This document shows, piece after piece, positions 1 to 9,030 of a DNA stretch of 19,776 bases (positions within the stretch are counted from its first letter, which is position 1; each line of letters opens with the position of its first letter). Position numbers and translations under genes: made by a program. This DNA comes from Cruorifilaria tuberocauda (taxonomy: Eukaryota > Nematoda > Chromadorea > Rhabditida > Onchocercidae), in the NCBI GenBank assembly GCA_013365365.1, contig JABVXU010000806.1, positions 1 through 19,776 of the forward strand. Reading direction: 5' to 3'. The notes beneath the pieces are model-generated. The model was not told the DNA's origin, made no database searches, and worked only from the letters and a program-made list of their open reading frames with translations.

Positions 1-36
<36 letters not shown>
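1..36. repeat. (TAA)n microsatellite at window edge
   Basis: Twelve uninterrupted TAA triplets open the window and probably continue outside it. The following 120 bases keep a loose AAT/GATAAT character but carry no further exact array. Confidence 0.95.
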
Positions 37-39
<3 letters not shown>

Positions 40-157
40 TGTTACAATTATAGCTATAATAGCTATTAATATTAACCATGATAATAATGGAAAATGATAA
101 TAGTAGTAACAGTGATTATAACAATAATATAAATACCTTTAATAATACCAATAAAAA

Positions 158-361
158 CAGTGATAGTGATAATTATAGCGATAACTATAATATAGTAAGG
201 AATAGATAATTAAATAAATAGCTAGATAAATAAATGATTAATTAAGTAAATATAATTAAACAGTGATAGTGATAATAATGATGATGATGACTATAATATA
301 GTAAAAAATAAATTGAATAAATAACTAGATAAACGAATTAATTAATTAATTAATTAATTAA
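158..361. repeat. Two-copy ~103-bp direct duplication ending in an (AATT)n run
   Basis: The string CAGTGATAGTGATAAT starts at 158 and again, slightly changed, at 261. Both copies continue with ACTATAATATAGTAA, a run of AAATAA and CTAGATAAA. The second copy has gained GATGATGATGA and ends in an AATT tetranucleotide run (336-361). No coding potential is apparent. Confidence 0.75.
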
Positions 362-780
362 ATAATTAAATACTAAACATTGTCAGCAATAATTGCTAAA
401 ATATCGACAGTAAGTTGATTTTCAAAGTTAGAATAAAGGTGTATTTAATGAATGGAAAGATTGCGACAATAACAGGTAAGAGAATTGCTGAAAGAATTTG
501 AAAACGAGTATTGAAATATTGTCATCTCAAACATTGTTAGTAACAAAAACTGCTCATTTACATCAGTGATTGGGAAATCTCGGGAATTTCTTAGATCATT
601 GAAAATTTTTTTGAAAAAAAAAAAAGAGAAAAACATAAATTCGTATGAAAACAATAAAAATATTAAATGTTTTTTTTTTTTTTTTGATGATCAAATCAAA
701 TTAATTGCAAGAACAAGTTTATCATTAAATTATCAAAATTAAACCATTCAAACTTAATTCAAATCAAATTTCCAATCAAA
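362..780. other. AT-rich intergenic DNA, no supported gene
   Basis: Mixed sequence with a 16-base T run at 670-685. The part from about 430 to 600 is less repetitive than its surroundings and holds a chance-looking CAG|GTAAGAG donor-like string near 473-481. No reading frame with an ATG, useful length and matching acceptor supports an exon on either strand. Confidence 0.6.
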
Positions 781-960
781 TCAGTCATCAGCATCTAAGA
801 CGGATGTTCGAACCTGAATGAATGAAGGGTTCAGTGATATCGAGGAGAGATTTCGCATTGATAAATGATATCGAGAGATTTCACATATCGGGTTTGGCAG
901 GATGAGAATTCGATTAAATCAATCTCATCCGATCATTTTAATCATTGATATGATGAAATG
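781..960. other. Higher-complexity island with a short internal duplication
   Basis: This stretch has noticeably more G and C than the flanks and contains GATATCGA..GAGATTTC twice (836-854 and 867-882), followed by ATCGGGTTTGGCAGGATGAG. It could be an unrecognised regulatory or transcribed piece. No open frame of useful length or tRNA fold was found in it. Confidence 0.4.
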
Positions 961-1185
961 ACGAGCAGAAATGTGAGAATAATTTTAAATAATTTTAAAA
1001 ATTTTAAGCATTTCATGAAAAAAAAAAGAGCAAATCGATAATAGCATAAATTATAATTAGTATTAGTGATCATAATTGCTAATTGATTTGATTAAATTAA
1101 TTAAGCTTAATTGAATTGAATTGAAATTAGCTGAACGAAACAGATTTTATACTTGAAGTAATTGAAAAGATTTGAAGAATTATTG
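961..1185. other. AT-rich spacer, nothing identified
   Basis: AATTTTAAA and TTAATTAA words dominate; no gene or clear repeat array is seen. Confidence 0.5.
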
Positions 1186-1580
1186 ATAAAAATTTAATTA
1201 AATGATAAATTATTGATAAGATGATCGATATATATATATATATATATATATATGCATTATCATTTGCTGATATTCCTGATCATATGCTGAACAAGTGATA
1301 ACAATGCTATAGAAATTATTGATAAAAATTTAATTAAATGATAAATTATTGGTAAAAATTTAATTAAATGATAAATTATTGGTAAAAAAATTTAATTAAA
1401 TGATAAATTATTGGTAAAAATTTAATTAAATGATAAATTATTGGTAAAAAAAATTCAATTAAATGATAAATTATTGATAAAAATTTAATTAAATGGTAAA
1501 TTATTGATAAGAGGATCGATATAGATATATGTATTATGATTTTCTGATACTCTTAATCATATCATAAACAAGTGAATGCT
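1186..1580. repeat. 30-bp tandem array nested in a ~290-bp duplication, with (AT)n
   Basis: A unit built on AATTTAATTAAATGATAAA then TTATTGGTAAA recurs with starts at 1327, 1357, 1389, 1419, 1452 and 1482. Spacing is 30 bp, or 32-33 bp where the A-run is longer. A lone copy sits at 1191. The lone copy and the last copy are both followed by ATTGATAAG, ATCGATATA and related text ending AACAAGTGA (about 1205-1300 and 1500-1575). The array therefore separates two halves of an older duplication offset by about 290 bp. The first half carries a 26-bp (AT)n tract at 1228-1253. Confidence 0.85.
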
Positions 1581-1804
1581 ATTTATCATTCATTTCAATT
1601 AATCATGATATCTTAATCGTGATATTTTATCAGTTATAATTATAATCAATAAATCTTGCTTTTGTACCATAAAACGAGAATGTAATTTTCATTTTTTTTT
1701 TTTTTTTTTGAAATATTTGCAAAAAAGAAAAATTATTTTTCCGCTATTCCTATCATCGTTATCTTTTTATTTCTTTATTTCTCTTTCTCTTTTCTTATTC
1801 TCTC

Positions 1805-1838
<34 letters not shown>

Positions 1839-2264
1839 GTCTTTCCAGTTTTCAAAGAGTACGTACTATCATTGTGATGATAAATGATTCGCTGTAATAG
1901 TAGTTTAACCCGTATTTTCCTATTAACATTAATTTTCAGTAATGTCTTTCGCATTTAAAGCATTCAAAAGTTTCGCCACAAATTTTGAAATTCGAAAAAA
2001 AAAAATCGAATCATTAAATTAATTAAAAAAATCTTTTCTGAATTTAATTTTAAAGTGGTAAAAGATTTTTTAATTTTGATTTAACTTAATCAAATAATCT
2101 AATTTATATAGAAAATAAGAATTTAAACACTTGAGTGTTTATTTTTCTTAATGAATATTCGTGAAAATGATTGAAAATAGATGAAGAGAAATAAAACTCT
2201 CTTTTCGAATTAAATGAGCAGAGAAAGAAAACTGCTGCAAAGTAATATTTTAGTTTGGAAAATT
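1581..2264. other. Gene-free stretch with poly-T and (AG)n tracts
   Basis: Contains an 18-base T run (1692-1709), a pyrimidine-rich stretch, and (AG)n at 1807-1835 directly preceded by TTCTCTCTA, so the junction can fold back on itself. The rest is unstructured AT-rich sequence with no supported gene. Confidence 0.7.
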
Positions 2265-2445
2265 CTTGTAATATAAGTTATAACTTTTATCAAGATTCTT
2301 ATAATATAAGTTATTACTTTTATCACGATATTTACAATATAAGTTCTAACTTTTGTCAAGATTTTTACAATATAAACCATCACTTCTATCAAGATTCGTA
2401 TAAGCTATAACTTCTATTACGATTCTTATAATATAACTTCTATAA
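2265..2445. repeat. 33-bp tandem array (about 5 copies)
   Basis: AATATAAGTTATAACTTTTA followed by TCAAGATTCTTAC recurs with starts at 2270, 2303, 2336 and 2369, exactly 33 bp apart. One or two worn copies follow to about 2445. Because 33 is a multiple of three, the minus strand stays open as an 11-residue repeat of the type IxILIKVITYI. That frame begins with TTG rather than ATG and has no other coding signal, so I treat it as non-coding. Confidence 0.85.
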
Positions 2446-2630
2446 ATTGAAAATTTAAATTCCCGAAAGGAAAAGTTTACTTCAAATTTTCAACAATTGA
2501 AACAAAAAAGAAGAAAAGAAAGTTTTGAAGAAACAAATGATAAGATGGAAATTAAACCTAAAATAGAAAAGAACCAAATTAATGATTAATTATTAACATT
2601 AGAATGATACGAATGATAATGGCAAATATG
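2446..2630. other. AT-rich spacer, nothing identified
   Basis: A-rich sequence with no array and no open frame of note. Confidence 0.5.
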
Positions 2631-2713
2631 TTTATGATAGTGTTAGCAGTGATATTGAACATTTCAACTGATAAAGTTGAAATGTTCAATATCACTGTTA
2701 ACACTATCATAAA
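2631..2713. repeat. Near-perfect inverted repeat: 38-bp stem, 7-base loop
   Basis: The left arm occupies 2631-2668 and the right arm 2676-2713, separated by TGATAAA. The arms are reverse complements at 37 of 38 positions. The one exception is a G in the left arm (GTTAGCAG) opposite a T in the right arm, which would be a G-U pair in RNA from the plus strand and a C-A mismatch from the minus strand. Pairing stops abruptly beyond both ends. A transcript would form a hairpin of about 83 nt, in the size range of animal miRNA precursors but much better paired than most. It could instead be a foldback from a palindromic duplication. No flanking target-site duplication or terminal-repeat structure of a MITE is seen. 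Confidence 0.9.
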
Positions 2714-3070
2714 CTGATAAGTACTGATAATATATTATGCAAAGAAAATATTTTCTTTTATCTATAACTGCTAATAGCATCTTCATCTATTTAAATGATA
2801 CAGTAATAAAAATTCATTTCTAATCAATAAAGTTCAATCAGTAAAGTTCAATCAATTTGAATAATTAATTTATATACCTGAAAAATTTTCCGTATCGCAA
2901 ACAAATATTTTCTTTAATGAACGATCAAAATTTAAATGATTGTAAATTTTTAAATATATTTGATAGGGAAATTTGAATTCTGAACTGTTAAAGTATGAAT
3001 AAATTTAAACTAATAGCACAGCAGGATATCTCATTGAGAAACGACAACAAATAAATGAATGAATTGAAAT
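2714..3070. other. AT-rich spacer, nothing identified
   Basis: Only a short doublet (AGTAAAGTTCAATCA / AATAAAGTTCAATCA, about 2825-2852) stands out. No supported gene. Confidence 0.5.
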
Positions 3071-3118
3071 GATTGATTGATTGATTGATTGATTGATCGA
3101 TCGATTGAATGAATGAAT
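3071..3118. repeat. (GATT)n / (GATC) / (GAAT)n microsatellite
   Basis: GATT tetranucleotides (3071-3096) pass through ATCGATCGATTG into GAATGAATGAA. This is simple sequence with point-mutated phases. Confidence 0.9.
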
Positions 3119-3335
3119 TTGAAATGATTAAATATGAGATTGAAAGAGAAGATCGAACGGTAGAATATCAACGATATCAAATGAGAGAGATTAAAACGGA
3201 TCAACCGGATTTGATTAGGTAATAGATGAAATGATTCAATGAGATTGGAAGAGAAGATCGATCGATCGGAAGAAACGATATCAAATGATAGAGATTAAAA
3301 CGGATCAACCGGATTTGATTAGGTTAAAAGGTAAT
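3119..3335. repeat. Two-copy 104-bp direct duplication
   Basis: The block ending ACGGATCAACCGGATTTGAT lies at 3196 and again at 3300. Both copies carry GAGATTG(A/G)AAGAGAAGATCGA, AACGATATCAAATGA and AGAGATTAAAACGG upstream. The first copy has extra GGTAGAATATC text and the second an extra ATCG. The unit is more complex than the surrounding AT sequence but has no open frame, so it appears to be a non-coding duplication. Confidence 0.85.
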
Positions 3336-3689
3336 GAACGAGGAGTGTGATTGGAGTGTGAGAATAGTTTTGAATTATAAAAAGTTTTAAAAATCAATAA
3401 ACTGAAATTAAAAAGAAAAAAACCTTAATGATAATAATAAATACAAATTGGTTAATAAAATTTTTTTTAAAAATTTTTTTGAATATAAAATTCTCACAAA
3501 AATATTAAATAAAATTTATTTTTTTACACATTTTATAATATAATTCATTTTATATTTAAATAATTAATAAGTAATACAAATCATTGGAATTTAATAAAAA
3601 TTATTTTTGTAAAAAAAAAATAAAGTAATATCGAAATTCTTAAATATATTTACAAGAATATGTCTTGTATATTCATGGCTTAAAGTTTA
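3336..3689. other. AT-rich spacer, nothing identified
   Basis: Long A and T runs with no array or gene. Confidence 0.55.
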
Positions 3690-4130
3690 CAATATCATTT
3701 TATCAATACTGTCATTATCACTATTACTATCATTGTTATGATTATTATTGATATTTTTACTTTTGCAATTTATCACTATCAGTACTATCATTATCATTAT
3801 TACTATCATTGTTACGATTATTATTGATATTTCATTGTTATGATTATTATTGATATTTTTACTTTTGAAATTTATCACTATCAAACTGTCATTATCACTA
3901 TTATTATCATTGTTAAGATTATTATTGCTATTTTTACTTTTGCAATTTATCACTATTACTATCATTGTTACGATTATTATTGCTATTTTTACTTTTGCAA
4001 TTTATCACTATTACTATCATTGTTAAGATTATTATTGCTATTTTTACTTTTGCAATTTGTCACTATCAATACTGTCATTATCATTATTACTATCATTGTT
4101 ATGATTATTATTAGCAAAATCATTGTTGTA
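3690..4130. repeat. 55/76-bp tandem array (ATT/TCA-rich)
   Basis: ATCATTGTTA followed by GATTATTATTG and TATTTTTACTTTTGCAATTT recurs with starts at 3729, 3805, 3906, 3961, 4016 and 4092. The clean middle units are 55 bp. Longer ones carry about 21 extra bases of the form ACTATCATTATCATTATT. An ATG-initiated frame (3840-4139, plus) and a minus-strand frame run through it, but both are Ile/Tyr or Asn/Asp strings created by the repeat and I do not call them genes. Confidence 0.85.
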
Positions 4131-4575
4131 GTTACTTAATATTATTGTATTGTTATTACTGTTATCACTAATTATTATCACTTTGTTATTGTCACTCTTT
4201 GTTACTGTATTCACGTACTAATACTAATTTATTTATTATATCAAATTATTATTATCTCAGTATCGATCTTAACTTGTTTTTTGCTGATTATCATTATCAT
4301 TATTATCAATAATTATCATTGTTTATTAATCATTTGATTCGTTTTTCGCTTATTTGTTAGTTTATCCATCAGCAATGTTTATTTATTCTTCTCCGATTAA
4401 TTTCCTTATTAGTTTTTCTCCCTTATTTATTACTGACTGATAATTCGACTTAATCACTTATCTGTTATTCGCATACTTACTTAATCCGTTACTTACTTAT
4501 CTTATAATAAATTTTAAATTTAATTTAAGCCTAAGTTAGATTACTTTTTTAGTCAACTTTCAGCATTTTTTCTTC
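4131..4575. other. T-rich simple sequence, no gene
   Basis: Up to about 4330 the strand remains a loose TTATTATCACT/ATTATCATT mixture, probably worn array. After that it is ordinary AT-rich sequence. Confidence 0.6.
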
Positions 4576-4595
4576 CTCTCTCTCTCTCTCTCTCT
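4576..4595. repeat. (CT)n microsatellite
   Basis: Ten CT dinucleotides, the pyrimidine counterpart of the (AG)n tract near 1807. Confidence 0.9.
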
Positions 4596-4864
4596 TCGTA
4601 ATTATCATTCATTTGCTATAAAAGCAATAGAGCAAAAAAGCAGCTAATAGTAGGAGAAAAGCTTCAAGTTCAAATAATCAAGTTCAAAGTTCAAATATTT
4701 GATTTAAATTATAGAGGAGCAATTAATAATCCTTTTTCTTTTGTTTTACCTATAAATTAGCGAATTGAAAAATATGGAATTCATTTAAGCATTTTAATTG
4801 TTAACATTAAATCGATCTGAAATTTCTCAAGCATTAATGTTTTTTAAGATAATTAGTAAAAAAT

Positions 4865-4940
4865 AAGCTACAACAAGTTTGATAAGCTATGACAAGTTTG
4901 ATAAGCCATAACAAGTTTGATAAGCTATGACAAGTTTGAT
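4865..4940. repeat. 19-bp tandem repeat, 4 copies
   Basis: AAGCTATGACAAGTTTGAT begins at 4865, 4884, 4903 and 4922, exactly 19 bp apart, with only CAA/TGA/TAA variation in the middle. The period is not a multiple of three, so it is not a protein repeat. Confidence 0.95.
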
Positions 4941-5099
4941 AAGTAAGAATAATGCAGTAACTGATAACAACGATATCAATAAGCATATTCTGATAATTTG
5001 AATTTCTCATTATCAATGCATGTCTGTATATATATACAAATATGTTTGCCTAATTTTTTTTGCTTGGTAAGATGAAAGTTTTTTAAAATTTAAAAAAAA

Positions 5100-5690
5100 T
5101 AACTGACTGAGTCATCCCAAAATTAAAATGAGGAAATGAATAGCACTGAGTTATTCGAAATCAAAATGATCTAATATATTATTTCAAATTACAGTGGTGT
5201 AATTGAACGAAAGTAATTATGATATACGAAATCAAAAAGTACTGGTTGGGTTATCCGAAATTAAAATGCGGGAATTGGATAGAACTGTGTTATCCTAGCT
5301 ACTTAAAATTAAAATGGACGAATTGAATAGAATGTTTTAAAATATCCGAAATCAAAAAAGATATCCGAAATTGAAATGGAAGAATTGAATAGAACTGAAT
5401 TACTCGAAATCAATAGGTACTAGTTGAGTTATCCGAAACTGAAATAGAGGAATTGAATAACTCGAAATCAATAAGTACTATTTGAGTTATTTCTGAAATT
5501 GAAACGGAAGAATTGAATAGAACTGTGTTATCCTAGCTACTCAAAATTAAAATGGACGAATTGAATAGAATGTTTTAAAATATCCGAAATTGAAATTGAG
5601 GAATTGAATAGAACTGAATAACTCGAAATCAATAAGTACTATTTGAGTTATTTCCGAAATTGAAACGGAAGAATTGAATGGAAATGATAG
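5100..5690. repeat. Higher-order tandem repeat, 238-bp superperiod
   Basis: A basic module containing CCGAAATTGAAATG(G/A), GGAATTGAATAGAACTG and ACTCGAAATCAA(T)AAGTACT recurs about eight times with variable length. A larger segment starting AACTGTGTTATCCTAGCTAC lies at 5283 and again at 5521, an offset of 238 bp, and stays nearly identical for about 70 bases. This shows amplification of whole groups of modules. No frame stays open through it. Confidence 0.85.
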
Positions 5691-5989
5691 ATCGTTGAGT
5701 GGAAAAAACTCGATACCTAATATCCAACACATATGCGTTCTAAATTTATTATTATTGTGGGAAGAAAGATATGAAGAAAAATCTGTTTGGTATTAAGTTG
5801 AACAGACATACAATCAAAATTGATTTCTCAGAGTTGTTCGGAAGCTTTTTTTTTTAAAAATTATTTCGCACTTTTCATGGTCGAATACAAAAGAATGCAA
5901 AAAAAGAGATATTTTTCGAAAATTTTAATAAATTTCACCGCTTTAGGCTATATTTTAATTATTACTTAAATGAAAAAATTTCATGCAAA
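5691..5989. other. AT-rich spacer, nothing identified
   Basis: Unique-looking AT-rich DNA with a short A/T run near 5847. No supported gene. Confidence 0.5.
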
Positions 5990-6223
5990 TTATTCAAAAA
6001 TTATAATTTATTAAGTTAATTATTAGAGAGAAATTAAATTAGAGGAAGAAAATTAAATTAAAATTTTTTTTTAGTATTTAGCAAGGTTCAGTCTACCGCT
6101 AATAATTATTATTATTGAAGTATAAGTGTTTATTTGTAAGCATGCGACGATAATATACACCTATTACTTTACTTATACTAAATTAGCAAGTAAAAAAAAA
6201 GAGAAATATACGGAATAATTAAG

Positions 6224-6239
6224 TGACCCTAGTTGACCC
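6224..6239. promoter_or_regulatory. DR4-like nuclear-receptor half-site pair, copy 1
   Basis: TGACCC (6224-6229), spacer TAGT, TGACCC (6234-6239). On the minus strand this is GGGTCA-ACTA-GGGTCA, two RGGTCA-type half-sites as a direct repeat spaced by four bases. Family knowledge: such half-sites are bound by nuclear hormone receptors. Function here is inference only; no neighbouring gene is evident. Confidence 0.35.
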
Positions 6240-6331
6240 CAACACTATTGTTCGATTTCTGCGATTTATTTTTAAGCATGCGACGATATTTCCAGTATGA
6301 GTAAGTTAAATAAAAATATTAAATAATTAAA

Positions 6332-6347
6332 TGACCCTAGTTGACCC
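6332..6347. promoter_or_regulatory. DR4-like half-site pair, copy 2
   Basis: Identical to copy 1: TGACCC, spacer TAGT, TGACCC, in the same orientation 108 bp further on. Confidence 0.35.
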
Positions 6348-6430
6348 CAAAACTATTGTTCGATTTCTGCTATTTATTTGTAAGCATGCGACGTATTAGC
6401 AAGTTAAAGCAAAAATATGAAATAATTAAA

Positions 6431-6446
6431 TGACCCTGGTTGACCC
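6431..6446. promoter_or_regulatory. DR4-like half-site pair, copy 3
   Basis: Same half-sites and spacing with spacer TGGT instead of TAGT; only the spacer has changed. Confidence 0.35.
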
Positions 6447-6825
6447 CAACACCATTCTACAATTTCTCTTTTCACAATCACAAGTACAAGTACATAGTAT
6501 CATGCTTGCTTATCACTCTATCAGTTATGATTAATTAAAATAAGAAAAAGTTTTATGCAAAAATTTTGAGACTATAGTTTATTAAGTTAATTATTAGACA
6601 GAAATTAATTGAGGAGTGTAAGCATTTATTTGTAAGCATTGTGACGTCAATATACTTTTTTAGTATTAGCAAGTTAAAGAAAATGTGAAATAATTAAATA
6701 TATTCTTAAAATAATAAAAAAATGAAATAAAATATATTCTTATAATTAAATATATTCCTGTAATAAGTGTGAAATAATTAAATATATTTTTATATTTTAA
6801 AAAATTTAAATAATATCGGAATTAA

Positions 6826-7122
6826 ATGAAATTACTTGAATTCGAAATAAAGATGAAATTACTTGAATTCGAAATAAAAATGAAATTACTTGAATTCGAA
6901 ATAAAAATGAAATTACTTGAATTCGAAATAAAGATGAAATTACTTGAATTCGAAATAAAGATGAAATTACTTGAATTCGAAATAAAGATGAAATTACTTG
7001 AATTCGAAATAAAAATGAAATTACTTGAATTCGAAATGAAGATGAAATTACTTGAATTCAAAATAAAAATGAAATTACTTGAATTAGAAATAAAGATGAA
7101 ATTACTTGAATTCGAAATAAAA
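6826..7122. repeat. 27-bp tandem array, 11 copies, open in frame
   Basis: Eleven contiguous 27-bp units read ATGAAATTACTTGAATTC then GAAATAAAG or GAAATAAAA. The period is a multiple of three and the plus strand is open from an ATG at 6826 (directly after an in-frame TAA) to a stop at 7192-7194. It would give eleven copies of MKLLEFEIK plus a 23-residue tail. Most differences are an A/G alternation at the last base of the unit; units 8, 9 and 10 each carry one amino-acid change (E-M-K, F-K-I, L-E-L-E). The opposite strand is also open (NSSNFIFIS repeated), as expected for any short stop-free unit. I call it a minisatellite, since no promoter, splice or conserved-domain evidence supports translation. 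Confidence 0.9.
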
Positions 7123-8230
7123 AATTTCGGTAAATCAATTCCTATTTTTTTAATGCATTTTCAACATGAAACCTTCACCTTTTTCCTTCTCTAAAACTTT
7201 AATTTATAATGAAATAATATTGAAATTAAACTTTAATTAAATGATAGAATTAAATGATTCGAAAATTTTATTTCCAATTAAAATTGGAAATTGGAAGTTT
7301 AAACAATTATCGTGCAATTTTCTGCTAAACAATTTATTTACGATTGATTGACTCTCACTGAATTAAAATTTTTCTTTTGCTCAAATTTTTTTTTAATTGA
7401 AAGAGAAAAGTTAAAGGTTAAAGTTGTTAAAAATATTCTACTCTTGTAAGAAATTCCAAAAAATTAATATTAATTATAAAGATTAAGCTAACTTATGAAG
7501 TTTAAGCTACTTTAAAAGGTTACGCTAACATTAGCGCTTATAGAAACTTTTTTACTCATTTACATTTTATTGCTTAAATCGAATTTTAAATTTAAATTTC
7601 GAAAAACAAAAAGAAAAGTTAAACCTCTATATTCAGATTAATAAGAATTAATTTCGCTTAATTAAGCAATTAATTAATTTCCATTTATTTCGCTGAATAA
7701 CCTTTATGAAATTTCATTGATTTCATTTAACTAATTTAAAAGTAACTGAAAATTACAATCAAAAAGTCATTTATTTTAGAGCTTTTAATTCCTCCTTTTT
7801 TTTTGCTCAGTTGAAATTAATGAAAAGAAAAAAAATTACTCTATCATTCTATCATTTAATTAAAATTTAATTTCCGGTTCATTAATTATCAAGTTTAATT
7901 TCTTGTTCATTAATTACTTTAAGTAGCTTCTTTTTGAGTAAAAAAAAAAAAGGATGAAAATTTTAACCTTAAATATAGGAAACTGGTTTTTGACTATTAA
8001 ATCAATAAAAAATCGAATTAATGAAATTAGGAAAAAAAAAACTAAAGTTGAGATTATTCGAGTTCTTTATCAGGTAATCAAATTAGAATTAAGAGGAGAA
8101 AAATTTTTTTTGATTAAAAATTTCGGTGATAGAAAATTCTCTTTCATTTAAATAACTGTTTGCTAAATTTATGTGATAAGAAGGAAAACAAAGAAAAAAG
8201 TTCAATGCGATATTTCATCGTCAAAAATAT
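7123..8230. other. AT-rich intergenic DNA; weak reading frame at 7954
   Basis: Mostly AATTTAA/TTAATTAA text, with a small perfect hairpin TTTCCAATT-AA-AATTGGAAA around 7271-7290. An ATG frame at 7954-8151 encodes 65 residues beginning MKILTLNIGNW and contains CAG|GTAATC at 8071-8076, where a donor could end a 40-codon exon. Length and composition do not exceed chance, so it is not called a gene. Confidence 0.55.
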
Positions 8231-9030
8231 TTTATATTCTTGTTTTCATAATATTGATATAATAATTAGTAATAAATAAGTAAATAAATAAAAATAAAAA
8301 GTAATTAAAAAATAAAAATAAAAATAATAAAAATGATAGAAAGTAATTAATAAATAATAGAAAGTAATAAGTAAATAATAAGTAAATAAATAAATGATAA
8401 AAATAAAAGGTAATTAAAAAATAAAAATAATAAATAAACAAAATGATAGAAAGTAATTAATAAATAATAGAAAGTAATAAATAAATAATAAGTAAATAAT
8501 AAAATAATAAAAAGTAATTAAAAAATAAAAGTAAAAATAATAAATAAACGAAATAATAGAAAGTAATTAATGAATAAAAATAAAAATAATAATTAATAAA
8601 ATAATAAATTCAAGGAAAGTCATCGTTACAACTGAATGTAAGAAAAGAGAAGAGAGAATTTCATTTCAAAAATGCTTAATACCTTTGTTTTCATAACATT
8701 AATATAATGAATAGTAAAATAAACAAATAGTAAATAAATAATAAATAAACAATAAATAATAAATAAATAAACAATAAAAAATAAATAATAAATAATAAAT
8801 AATTAGCTTAAGCTAAAGTATGGTTAGATCTGAGAGTAATGAAAACTAAAAGAGATTTCACCTTAAAAATACTTAATATCTTCTATTTTCGTTTTCATAA
8901 TATTAATATAACAAATAGTAAAATAAATAAATGGCAAATAAACAATAAATAATAAATAAGTAAATAATAAAACAAAAACAAATTCAATTCAACACGACAA
9001 AGCATTGAATGTAATGAAAGAGAAGAGAGG
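8231..9030. repeat. AAATAA-rich variable array with three diverged long units
   Basis: The bulk is AAATAA/AAAATAATAA simple sequence interrupted by AGAAAGTAATTAA. Three longer landmarks recur: TGTTTTCATAATATTGATATAATAATTAGTAA near 8241, and its relatives near 8680 and 8893 (TTTTCATAA(T/C)ATTAATATAA). Each of the latter two is preceded by GAGA..GATTTCA-like text. A fourth purine-rich block (AATGTAATGAAAGAGAAGAG) lies near 9008. The picture is a large unit whose AAATAA part expands and contracts between copies. Confidence 0.75.

Larger units (their letters stand above)
5990..6670. repeat. ~100-bp tandem array flanked by an older duplication
   Basis: A unit containing TATTTGTAAGCATGCGACG, then TTAGCAAGT(T)AAA, AATAATTAA(A/G) and the string TGACCCTAGTTGACCCC recurs. 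TGACCC starts lie at 6224, 6332 and 6431 (spacing 108 and 99), and AAGCATGCGACG at about 6138, 6274 and 6382. A worn partial unit follows at 6622-6680 (TGTAAGCATTGTGACG). Outside the array, TTTATTAAGTTAATTATTAG occurs at about 6007 and again at about 6578, so the array lies inside a duplication offset by roughly 570 bp. Confidence 0.85.

Noticed and set aside
445..654. Minus-strand 69-codon open frame with protein-like middle part
   Set aside because: It starts with TTG, begins in a poly-A/T derived Phe/Lys stretch, and lacks an ATG or convincing acceptor and donor on the same strand.
797..820. GGATGTTCGAACCTG, tRNA T-arm-like string
   Set aside because: The TTCGAAC loop is present but the flanking five bases do not pair, and no acceptor stem, D-arm or anticodon arm fits around it.
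1807..1835. (AG)n tract as a GAGA-type promoter element
   Set aside because: No gene start lies near it and the tract is a plain dinucleotide microsatellite.
2210..2392. Eleven-residue protein repeat (IVKILIKVITY type) on the minus strand
   Set aside because: It derives from the 33-bp repeat, begins at TTG, and has no unique flanking coding sequence.
2631..2713. MITE or terminal-inverted-repeat transposon
   Set aside because: The arms are separated by only seven bases and no target-site duplication flanks them.
3687..4139. Overlapping long frames on both strands in the ATT/TCA array
   Set aside because: They arise from the repeat itself, which has few stops, and consist only of Ile/Tyr/Phe or Asn/Ser/Asp strings.
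8232..8441. Minus-strand 69-codon Phe/Tyr/Leu frame that looks like a membrane segment
   Set aside because: It is simply the AAATAA array read backwards (TTATTTA); hydrophobicity is a by-product of T-rich codons.
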